Source of the DNA: Diphasiastrum complanatum
Taxonomy: Eukaryota; Streptophyta; Lycopodiopsida; Lycopodiales; Lycopodiaceae
Length of the DNA stretch: 64,000 nucleotides
Assembly: GCA_029204225.1 (NCBI GenBank)
Contig: CM055109.1
Span: 1-64,000, forward strand
Direction of reading: 5' to 3'
The position numbers were made by a program, and so were the translations under genes. This document shows positions 35,530-45,850 of the stretch, one piece after another (position 1 is the stretch's first letter; each line of letters opens with the position of its first letter). A model generated the notes under the pieces. It saw nothing but the letters and a program-made list of their open reading frames with translations, ran no database searches and was not told the DNA's origin.

Positions 35530-38330
35530 GATTTCATGATCGACTCCGGAGCTTCACATAACTATATTTCAAGGAGCGTAGTGGAACAGTTCAGCTTGCT
35601 GACCAGAAATGTAACATCAATGCTCAAGGTAGAAACAGCAAAGGGAGCACTGGACGCAGACAAAGCAACATTGAACATCCCCATGCAAATTGGGAGATGA
35701 AAGGCTAAACTTAGCTTTTTTATTTTAGAGATGGATGTCTTCGATATAATTTTGGGCCTTCCCTGGCTAAATGAACATTGTATTGCAGTTTTGGGTAGGA
35801 GCTCAAACTTGGTTCTCTTGGATTACAAGGGACAGATCTGTATGACAAAAGCTCTGTCTGGAGGAAATGCTAAGGGCATCGATATTGAACAAAATCTGGT
35901 TGCTGCATCTGTGATTAAAAGCATGGCGAAAGGGAAAAGGTCAAAGTGCTTTCTTTGTATCTGCAAAGAGATTCCAGAAGGGAAAAACGCACAACAGAAG
36001 AACTTGCCAAAGGAGGTGGCAGATTTGCTAGAGGAATTTAGCGATGTGTTTCCGGAAGAACTACCAGCTAAGTTACCTCCTCGAAGACCAATGGACCATA
36101 AGATTGAGTTGGTACCAGGAACAGAACCAACTTCACAAGCACCCTATAGGATGTCCCAAGAAGAGTTGGTGGAACTGAAACAACAACTTGGTGAATGGAT
36201 AGACAAAGGATTCATTAGACCCAGTGCTTCGCCTTTTGGAGCCCCAGTATTATTCGTGGAAAAGGCAGACAAGACACTACGGATGTGTGTGGATTACCGC
36301 ATGCTCAACAAAAGTACCATCAAGAACAAGTATCCCATGCCTAAAATTGATGACCTGTTCGACTAGCTCAAACACGCCAAATATTTTAGCCGAATAGATC
36401 TTAGATCTGGATATCACCAAATTCGAATAGCTAAAGGCAATGAGCACAAAACGGCTTTTAAAACACGGTATGGGAGCCACGAATTCAGAATGATGCCGTT
36501 CGGTCTAACAAACGCACCAGCCACCTTTTGCACGTTGATGAACAACATTTTTCAAGACTGCTTAGATGAATTTGTCATTGTGTACATCGACAACTTGGTG
36601 TTTAGTCGTAGCCTCAAAGATCACATCAAACATTCAAGGACGGTCCTCCAACGACTGAGGAAGAACAGCTTGTTCGCGAAAAGAGAAAAATGTGAATTTG
36701 TGGTAGAGGAAGTTGATTTCCTTGGATATGTTATAGGCTATGGACGAATTCGGATGGATCCTAAGAAGATCAAACTATCTTGGAGTGGCTGGCTCCTAAA
36801 ACTATTCACGACATCAAATCCTTTGTGGGCTTATGTAACTTTTACAGGAGATTCATTGAGGCATTTAGCAAAATTGTGGCACCACCGTTGGAGCAGACCA
36901 AGACTCATCTGAAGATGACATGGACACCAGAATGTGAAGCAGCGTTCCAAGAACTAAAACGACGGATCACTCAAGAATCCATCCTTGCCTTACCGGACTT
37001 TAGCAAACCTTTTGAAATATATACAGACGCGTCGAACTTTGCTATTGGGGCCGTGCTGATGCAAGACGAAAAACCTGTTGCATATTTTTCAAAGAAATTG
37101 AGTGACGTAGAGCGACGATGGCCAACTCATGAAAAAGAAATGGTCTTAGTAGTTCAAGCAGTGGAGCATTGGAGACATTATGTGGCAGGAAAACCCTTTA
37201 AGACGTTCACTGATAATGTATCACTCAAGTACTTCTCATCCCAAGGTATGCTCACGCCAAAGCAAATGCGATGGCAAAACTTTCTCTCAAAATTCAATAC
37301 AGACATTGTACACACGGCGGGAAAGAACAATGTGGTGGCGGACGCACTAAGTAGACAGGAACACTTGATGGCAACGGTGACAACTCAGGTGACTGGCCTA
37401 CTCCAAGAAATCAGGGAGAATTATGGTGCAGATGCGTTGGCGAAGGACTTAATGATCGAATTCCAGCTGGGAAAGCCTCATAAACATTTCACTTGGAGAG
37501 ATCAAATGGTTGTTTATAAACAACGCGGAGTACATGTCCCAGACAACATCAACCTGAGGAAGAAAGTCTTTCATGTATGAACTTCTCAAAAGAGGCTTCT
37601 ATTGGCCAGGTATGTGGGCAGACGTTGAATCCTATGTGCAAACATGCCCGACATGTCAACAAGTGAAGGTGGAACCGCTAGCTCCAGCAGGACTACTCCA
37701 ATTATTACCGGTACCAGCATACCCACGGGATTTGGTGAGCATGGATTTTATTGTTCAACTACCATGGTGCCAAGGCTTCGACTCAATTTATGTGGTGGTT
37801 GATCGCTTTTCAAAGCAAATTCATCTGGTACCAACTAAAAGGTCAGTGACAGCTGAAGAAGTGGCAAGGTTATTTTTCAAATGTATCTTCAAATACCACG
37901 GTCTGCCTAGAACGATTATTTCTGACCGAGACACCAAGTTCATCGGAAAGTTTTGGACTTGTCTATTTTGCCTCGTAGGAACTGGACTGAATTTCAACAC
38001 TGCATATCACCCTCAGACAAATGGGCAAACAGAACAAGTCAATCGACAGATTGAACAATATTTACCAAATTATGTCGGTTGGGACCAATCCGATTGGGTC
38101 AACTACTTGGATATTCTTGAGTTTGCACATAACAACCAAGTGAATAGATCTACTGGAAGGGCACCCTTCGAGATAAGCAATGGTCGGCTATCGATTGTTC
38201 CAAGCTCTTTTCTTACAGGCGTGCAAGAAACTCTAGTACCCACTGTGGAGGAATTCATTAATGAGTGGCACACAAAGCTGACAGAGGTGAAGTCATTTTT
38301 AGAGCAGTCCCAAAGAAGTATGGTGACTCA
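35530..38330 (+). pseudogene. Ty3/gypsy pol: protease, RT, RNase H, integrase
   Basis: Protease: FMIDSGASHNYIS at about 35533, then TGA at 35698. From 35731: [10 protein letters not shown], then RT with [14 protein letters not shown], a TAG at 36364, SRIDLRSGYHQI (motif A intact) and VYIDNLVFS at about 36580. The catalytic second aspartate is changed to Asn in that YIDN. A frameshift near 36775 precedes FVGLCNFYRRFI. RNase H has EIYTDASNFAIGAVL and VADALSRQ. The integrase (37573 on) keeps CPTCQQVK, SMDFIVQL, ISDRDTKF and NGQTEQVN, so its D, D and E remain. The HxxxH half of its zinc finger is lost at a junction near 37575. Translation ceases to look like integrase beyond about 38330. Confidence 0.93.
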
Positions 38331-38339
38331 GATTGAGAA

Positions 38340-39796
38340 TCTTCACCCCTTTCTCCTCCTGTTATTCGTCCAACTCCTCAGCAGGTTTCATCACCAAAAG
38401 TGTTGATTACCCAAGAGGAGCTAGACAAAATAACAGAGAAATCTGTAAATATTGTTTCCACTTCTGTTTCTACTCCTGTACATAATCTTTTTGTGAGAAT
38501 TCCATACAATCCAGCCCAGGTTTTTTTTTTCTTCTGACCATTATAATCAATACGAGGCCTACCTAGCTAACAAAATTGATCTTCTCGACAACTTTTTTGA
38601 TTTTTTTCTTCCGATTACACGTAGAAGCTTTAGATTAGGTCCCAAATTTTGTGTCGAGCTAAAAGATAAGACCTCAGAAATTTCAGATGCAATAGTAGAG
38701 GCCGGAGTTTCTTTTTTGCAGAATAGTATTAGTTTCGATTCCCATGGTACAGTTTTTGTAGTTAGTCCATTTTTCATGGGAGCGGTAAAGGCGAAAGAAG
38801 CCAATTTTGAGAAGGCTGTCTATTTTATCGAGTGCAGTCCTATGGCGAAATTCTATTTGATTCCATATGAAAATAAGTAAGGATTGCTCTTTTGTTTTTG
38901 TTGCTTTAATCTGCATTGTTGCATGCCTCATTGCTTTAATAAGAATGGAATTTTCTCATAAATATGAATTTATCGATATTTGTATCTTGGTTGTTGCAGT
39001 CGGCATTGGAGCCTAAACATTCTTTTTGTAAAGATAAATAAGGAGAGAGTATCAAATTTTCTATGTGTAAAATTAAACTCAGCTGCAAATACACATAGAG
39101 AATTTGATTCTCTACTTCATGATGTCGTTCGAGAAATACCGACAACGACAACTTCATTTGGAGATATAACCATTAAATCTCTCAAGGTATATTCAATTTA
39201 TCTCTGATATGCATGTATTCCTTTTTTAAGTCAAATGTATCGTCATAGCATAAATAAAATTTCTATCATAATATTACTAATTTTCGTTCTATATATGCAG
39301 TGTGTACAGCAAAATGACGCTTTTACTTGTGCATGGTTCATCCTGTACAATACGAAGCTATTTTTTAAATGGTATAATTTACAAACGGATGTAGATATTG
39401 AAAAGGTAATATTCTATTCATTTGTAGTTCATTTCATTCTGATTCATATTTTATTACTATCATTGTTTGTAATTTGCTGATTCTCGTGTTTTGTGATGAC
39501 AGTTCACTCTTGACTCGTATACTCTTGATGATGTATATAGATTTCGGCAAGAGTTGATGAGAACCTTTGCCCAGTACGATGTAAGCGTTGCACCTGCAAT
39601 TGAGGGCCCTCAAAAGAAAGCTGCTCCTATCTTAATAGTCTTTCAGGTTGTTCAGGATGCAGATCTTATTTTATATGATCAAAAAGAAATAAAAGTCCTT
39701 CCTAATACAAAGGAAGGCGATTTTGTAGCAGATATTTCTCTTTCCTTAAAAGGCATTGAGGCCCTTCCCAAAACAGAGTCAATGTGGAATAACTAG
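38340..39796 (+). CDS. Ulp1-like (C48) cysteine peptidase gene, 5'-truncated
   Basis: Four exons join in frame through canonical introns: exon to 38876, 39000-39186, 39301-39405 and 39503-39796. Introns are 38877-38999 (phase 2), 39187-39300 and 39406-39502 (both phase 0). The first exon has SPPVIRPTPQQ, KVLITQEELDKI and later SFLQNSISFDSHGTVFVV. A poly-T run near 38521-38532 shifts its frame. Exon 2 starts NRHWSLNILFV, the catalytic His-Trp of Ulp1 peptidases. The usual Asp position reads FLCVKLNSA (Asn). Exon 3 has VQQNDAFTCAWFILYNT, the oxyanion Gln and the nucleophile Cys. C48 enzymes cut SUMO or ubiquitin-like tags, and plant DNA transposons often carry them. The first exon abuts the truncated gypsy element. 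The Asp-to-Asn change and the poly-T shift may make it inactive. Confidence 0.72.
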
Positions 39797-40470
39797 ATCT
39801 TGTAACTATGGATTGCAATCTTGGGAAGAATTTGGAAATGGTATGGAAACCAGTTTTAACAAGGTGCAGTCAAGCGGTGACAATAGGCATGAGTTTTTTT
39901 ATTAGAGCAAGTAAAAAGGACTTTTGAGAAGGTCAAATTTTGATCCAAATAAGACTTCTACACTGAAAATCTTGTTGAGCTAATGAAGTTTGCTTTGTAC
40001 AGCACTGAAATCCGAGGTCACAAGGAGAAGTTATGAGAATTCACAAAATTCAAAAAAATTCAATGTATATAAGAACTTACAAAAGGGGTAACGATAAATA
40101 GAAAAATAAATAAAATCGGAGGAATGAATACAAAAGTAAAGTTATTGTATTGGGCTCAGAGAACTGAGCACTTTTTGCTCGTGCAGTACTAAAATCTGAG
40201 ATCATATTAAAAGCCTTATCAGTTTTTTAATACTGATATAGAAAATATAGAAAAATTGATTGAATAGAGATCTATTTGTAAATAGAGAGACATGAAAAAA
40301 AAAAAGATACAATCATTTTACTTGTAAACAACCCGTTTATGAGCTTTTTTTTATTGATATCACAATAGATTCTTACAATCAGCTTGTGTCCATAGTCTAA
40401 TACTGGAATGCAATTTTTCTATAATGATAAAAAGACATGATGATTGGCATGTATTTGCTAATAGTGAATC
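39797..40470. other. Intergenic space between two convergent genes
   Basis: AT-rich (for example aaaaataaataaaatcgg near 40102) and without coding frames. It separates the stop at 39796 on plus from the stop at 40471 on minus and should hold both 3' ends. Confidence 0.5.
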
Positions 40471-41866
40471 TCAACGTTCTTCCATAAGTTGGATTGTTTC
40501 GCCAATATCTTTGCATTTAATCTCGAGCTCATGTCTTTTATGTACCTGCATAAAACTAATACAAAATTAGTTAGAATTAGTACCGAGTTTGTATTAGAAA
40601 GTTTTGATTGAAACTATTCATAAAAGATCAAGTGTTTACACTTACTTACGAGTTTACCATTGAAAATGAATCTAAAGTCTGAAAGTACATCATCTTGTAG
40701 GAGCAATAGTTTCTGTCGGATGTAGTTTAGACTCCAATCTTCTTTCACCTCAACACATGTCAAAACGGCATCATTGTATATAATTTCAATATTTTTTCGT
40801 TTTGAATGTCCACTGGCTTCCAAGTCTTGATCGAGTGACACCCATTTACCTTTATTTTTTTTCCATATTTGATAATGGAAGCATAAGCTCAACATTTGTT
40901 TTTCAATTTGATAACGGAAGCACATGGAAGACATTTTAATTCTGCATTCTATTTCTCCATCTGATCTTTTGTCCCAGCCTTCATCCATAAGTTCAGATAA
41001 TAAACTATTTGATAAATTTTTGCATAAAAACATCATTGGGATTTTGTGTACATTGACACTTGAAAAGAAATCCACAAATATATTCAAGGAAATAAACCAA
41101 CTCAATCTGACTATTTTTTTTATCCCGTGCTCATTTTTAATGAATTTTTTACATCATTATATATCTTGCAACGAAATGATTCTGAAACTATAGCATCTCG
41201 TGCAATCCAATCATCACTTTCAAAACTAGGTAATGGAATTGGTACTATTTGTCCAAAATTTTCTTTTGTATCAGGAATGTACATTGATTCATAAAAAAAG
41301 ATTCCACTATCAGCTAGATCTTTTGTAGTTCTACCTCGATATTGCAGCTGTCCAATATCAGTGTGAATAACATCTAACACACCTGCTAAAGATCCACTCG
41401 ACTCCCATTCATTTATGTTGAATGGATATAAATCTGCAAGAGAAAAATGATCAGGTTGGCAAGTTTACTATTAAATATTTATGAATGACAAAAATCAAAG
41501 TATCAAAAATATCAATACTCACAGTTGCTTTTTTTGTGATCCTGACGGTTGAATCCTTGCACATTTATCTCTGAATGCATATATACATGTTGGACTAGAA
41601 TTTCAGAAATAGATTTTTGTCCTGATAATGTTCTGAAATCCAAAATTCTGGCCTTCCAATAAGATCGAAATGATAGTTTTGACCTTTTCCTTTTTCGAAA
41701 TGCTCCTCTTGATGATGGATGCATCAAAACCCAAGAGTTTTTTGAATATTTTTTTGGCACCCATAATCCATTATCATCTGTCTCATTTCAATATTTTTGG
41801 GTCTCTTCGAGCAGTGATGAGCTGGAAGGGCAAGCCTCATCAACCAATAGCATTTCCACATGCTGC
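40471..41866 (-). pseudogene. Unrecognised multi-exon gene, possible beta-grasp C-terminus
   Basis: I do not recognise the family. Exons on minus: 41866-41523 (opens after an acceptor, QHVEMLLVDEACPSSSS, with an in-frame TGA after EETQKY), then about 41433-40650, then 40545-40471. Introns 41434-41522 (GTGAGT...TTGCAG, phase 1) and 40546-40649 (GTAAGT...GCAG, phase 0) are canonical and keep frame. The middle exon reads GVLDVIHTDIGQLQYRGRTT and SMYIPDTKENFGQIVPIPLP, then shifts at a poly-A run near 41110. The end reads SLNYIRQKLLLLQDD, FRFIFNGKLVHKRHELEIK and ETIQLMEER, a pattern of strands and a helix like a ubiquitin-like beta-grasp fold. The gene converges on the Ulp1-like gene. Its 5' exons are missing. 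Confidence 0.55.
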
Positions 41867-42037
41867 CTGACGAAACATCAATATATTTAAAAAGTTTTTA
41901 TTTTATTTATATTTGGAAAATTCTATGTTACGTAGAACCCCGAAGCTAAGGTTTCAATTGGTCCACATGGCAACGAAAATAAAAATAAAAAATAAATAAG
42001 CATCTTTTTCAAAGACCCTCGTCGGGCTCTAAGTTTC

Positions 42038-42142
42038 TCTAATGTGTGATTGTCGGGTTGGACTCACACATGCAGGGTGCCAAATCCCTCTCACTTATTA
42101 ACTAGGGTTAGGGTTGCCTTAAGATCTGCAAACCTTCCAACA
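42038..42142 (-). repeat. 3' LTR fragment of the large gypsy element
   Basis: Shares gttggactcacacatgcagg and ctctcacttattaactaggg with 62284-62340 (a few differences) and ends ccttccaaca. The left part of the LTR is missing; 41870-42037 does not match. Confidence 0.75.
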
Positions 42143-42155
42143 GTATCCCCCCATG
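42143..42155 (-). other. Polypurine tract of the large gypsy element
   Basis: gtatccccccatg on plus; the minus strand has ggggggata beside the LTR, as expected in a minus-strand element. Confidence 0.6.
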
Positions 42156-42707
42156 AAAACTAATGGTGGCCCTATGACACCTCGTGAGATTATTCATGTG
42201 GGGCTCTGGTTGGCTGCTCTTCGTACCTTGATGAGATGGTACTGCACTTTCTCCATGAATTCCAGGCGATCCGTATTGAAATCGGACTTGTACAGAAAAA
42301 AAAACACTTATTCGCGTCTGTAATCCATTTTGAGATCGTCCATGCTGTGAATCTGGACTCTCATGCTCCTACCAGCATCGCAGCACGATAGTACAAATGA
42401 GCTATCGACAACTAATCTTGTACCTTGTTGGACGCCATTGGAGCATTTGGATCAAAAGCCAATTGAGGTAGGCAATCATCCCATTTAGTTGAAACAGACC
42501 CCAACTTGGACAAGTCATTTGCAAAGAGTGTTGATTGTCTAACTGTTGGATCTGGCAAAGGGCTCTACTGAAATCAATGGCAATTGACCAACTATATTTC
42601 TGGTAGATTATGGGCTAATTTTGGGTATGGATACTGATTTGGTCCATTGGAATACCCAAATCTTTTCATTTATTGTGTCACGGCATTGGCACGTAGTATG
42701 GATCTAC

Positions 42708-44999
42708 TCACAATTGGCGAGGACTCGCAACACAGCTCCTGATAGAATCTAGAGCTTTCTCAAAAACTGTTTTTTGCCAATCTGGTTGCTCACCCAATGC
42801 GGGTAGCTTATCCAACTCTTTCCCGACTTCAATCTTTGAAGTCCAAAACTTAATGACCCAACCACCCCTTGAGGAGTCATGTGAATGTTGTTGTAAAAAA
42901 TTTTGAATCTACTCCTCGACGGTGACAGGTTTTTGAAACAAGGGCTTTGCCTTTGATGTTGATGGCCTCGCTTTGGTGGCTTGTGCTTTTGTGACTTCTT
43001 CAGCATCTGCCCCGTGATCCAGTCATGTATCTCCTTGACCTTGATCTTGCTGGGATGGTGAGAACTGAGGTAGCACTGGTATTTAAATCTGGGGGTTTAA
43101 TTCAAGGACCTGAAGGGCTACTTTTTCATAATCTTTGATTACCGTTTTTGCCTTGGCCAACTCAGTCAATGCTCTGCGTTTGAACTTATCAAATCGGTCT
43201 TGAAACTCTGCCAATGAGGTTTGATAAGTCTCAACCTTTTTAAACAAGCCTCTTGTGAGATAGGACGATCTAGAATTTGTGTTTGCAGATATGTGTCTCG
43301 TTCAAGGGTGGTTGCATCCACTTCACCTCGAAGTCGCTCGATCAAGGCTAGCCATATCTAGTTGCCCTTGAAGCAGCAAAACTTGTTGTTTGGCATCTTG
43401 AACAACTTTGTCCACTTGATCATGTGCAATTGTCAGAAGATTTTGGAGTGTAACCACATAGCCTTCAAGGGTTTCGACTAATTGCTTGGCCTTTTTGAAC
43501 TCGTATTCTGACTTCTCTTCATGTTGTTTGGCGATCTTCACTTCTCGATTCAGCTAAATCACCTTCTGGCTAATCAAAGTGTTCTCGAATCCTAAATCAT
43601 AAATTCATTTTTCCATGTCCTTCTTCCGATCCATCATGGTCTGGATCATCCGTCTAAGGTGTGAATGGATTCCAAGGACGTCACCAGAATCCAAGGGTGT
43701 TGAGGATGTAGTAGCAACAACAACAACAGGAGGAATAGCAACTCCAGGTGTTGTTCTGGTTTGACATTGAGGTTGTGTCTCCTTGTATCCTTCAGACACC
43801 ATGGCATCGAACTGCTTCGGAGATTTAACCACATGAACGATCCTAATGGTGTCTAGTGCCTGATCTACTTGGCCTTGTTGATCGATCTGAAAAGTGGAAT
43901 CAAAATCATAAGTCATGTCATAAAATTGTTCGAATCCTCTTCTTTAGGATCAGAGTACAAAGAGGCATCACAAAAAGTTCACCCATGAGATTTTGCGTAT
44001 TCGGTGAAATAGCTTGAGTGTGTGGAGGCGGCTTGGGTAGTTGTGACTAGAATGGTATCTCCAATGGTCACAGACTAACTCTGTGAGAAATCAGAGGCTA
44101 TGGAAGCGTCAGAGGATGGAAGAATGGGAAGTGTAGAGCGGATTGCAGTAGGGGGTGTTATCCAGTTGAAGTTGGTTGCCTAGTACGACGACAAGATGCG
44201 GGAGGTGAGTCTAGAATAACTACCTCGCTGTGAACCCGTCGGTGACTAGATGCCTGGCGAGAAGACTTGGCTGGTGATACGTCTTTGTAGATGGATATGA
44301 ATGATTCAGCACAGAAGCCACAAATCTTATTATCTAGGTATGAAGCAGATAAGGTGGACAAAAGAGAGCCAACAACAAACTGTTGCTTAGTATTACCCTT
44401 AATAGCTCTCTTAAGCTCCCCAAAAATCATTTTAAACCAGTTATAAGGTTCCAATGGTTTTTTTATCAAACTTGTAATTGGATTCAACTATGCAGTGGAG
44501 TATCTGAGATGATATGTGTTCCTTCTTGGGGTTGCCAACCATCAGGAAGTTGTTCAGCAGTTGTGTGTGCGGCGGCATGGATGGTAGGATCTCGGATGGA
44601 CTCTAGCAAATAACCATCATTCATCCAGTAAAGTTCGATGGTCATATCAATAAAAGGTTTTATGACATTCTTGGTATGCTTGTGGTTTGGTGAAGGCTAG
44701 GTCCTTGAAGATATGCCTATAGCAGCAAGGGCGGCTTCAGTAACACGCACCTTGTGGGTGTCTCCTTGGTAGGTAATATAAAATTTACACTTCTCCTTTG
44801 TCCAGGTACTAAAGGCCATTGTAATGAATTGCATATTAATTTTGCTAGAAAAGATGCGCCTGTGGATGAGCAGAGGCTCCGCAAGGGTCATCCATTGAGC
44901 CACCATGCTTGTGCTAGAAAGTATCATAATGCTCGTTGCAGTTGGAACATCACGATGAATGATATAACACGGAGACTGAGTAGTATCGGTAGAAGACAT
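42708..44999 (-). pseudogene. Extra ORF downstream of gypsy pol (coiled-coil protein)
   Basis: A decayed but nearly continuous frame starts at an ATG at 44999 and ends at a TGA at 42708-42710. Visible blocks: MQFITMAFSTWTKEKC and GDTHKVRVTEAALAAIGI, then LDNKICGFCAESFISIYKD, a basic Ser/Arg-rich linker (SSRQASSHRRVHSE), and SVTIGDTILVTTTQAAST. A strong coiled coil follows (43323-43541, KQHEEKSEYEFKKAKQLVE and later QDAKQQVLLLQGQL), and finally GGWVIKFWTSKIEVGKELDK. In-frame stops interrupt it in at least five places. Its position between pol and the 3' LTR recalls the extra ORF of plant Athila elements. I found no transmembrane segment or env signature. Function unknown. Confidence 0.6.
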
Positions 45000-45850
45000 G
45001 ATTATAGAAGCCAAAAATTGAGAGCAAATGATGCAAGAGTGTATCAGAAAGCTGTATGAAAGTTTTGGTCGCGAGAAAATTTTGCAAAAGGAGAAATGAA
45101 ATCAAATTCAGCCCTTTTATAAGTTGATTTTTTTATTTTGGAGGGTCCATTAGGCAAAGTACTAGTTTGGCTCATCAATTCTGGACAAAAATTTGCAGGC
45201 ATGTTCAGTACTGTGAAAATAACTTCTAGAAATCTCAATGAAGGTTCTTGACAACTGTGGTAGCCTGGCAAAGGTTTTGAAGGTCTGACAAAGGTTCATC
45301 AAACCTTCGCCTAAGGACATCCTTCGTCTAGGTACTGCATTTAATGACAATTTTGAGGATATAAACCTATGGACAACCTAATTTTGGCAGTTTGAATCCA
45401 TTTTTCAGGTCGGTGAAGGGCCTTAATGATGATATCAGGGTCGACGAAGGTTCCCAAATTGGTAAGCTTTTGAATGTTTGCTTGACTTCAAAATAGATAG
45501 TACATCTGCAAGATAACCTTCGCCCAACTCAATATAGGTGTATCTGAACTGGATGTATGTTCTAGCAACTCAGCGAAGGTTTCTGAAATAGTATGTTCAA
45601 GATTTACTCAAAAGGTGATTTTTTAAGTAAGTTCTCATCAATATGTGATTCTTGAAAATACTTTTCTTCAACTTTTTCTGATCTGATGACTTCTTCTTTT
45701 TTTTTACTTTTACTCATCATTATTTTCTTTTTTCTTTATTTTACTGTCTTTTCCAAAAAAAGAATCAACCAAGTAGTGAAAAAGAAAAAAGAAATTGCAA
45801 AACAACAAACGTAAAACTGATAAGGTGTTGGATCATGTTGGTTGAACTGG
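45000..45850. other. Spacer between pol and the extra ORF
   Basis: A/T-rich with homopolymer runs (45680-45790). No coding block is recognised. Words like gcgaaggtt and gacaaaggtt recur at 45238-45600. Confidence 0.4.

Larger units (their letters stand above)
33790..38335 (+). mobile_element. Ty3/gypsy retrotransposon, plus strand, 3'-truncated
   Basis: A 5' LTR, primer site, protease, RT, RNase H and integrase follow in gypsy order. Gag is missing between the primer site and the protease, and no 3' LTR, polypurine tract or chromodomain is seen. The sequence changes abruptly near 38335 into the exon of a Ulp1-like gene. The element broke the minus-strand gypsy pol at 33789. The RT style ([21 protein letters not shown]) fits the chromovirus side of plant gypsy elements. 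Confidence 0.88.
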
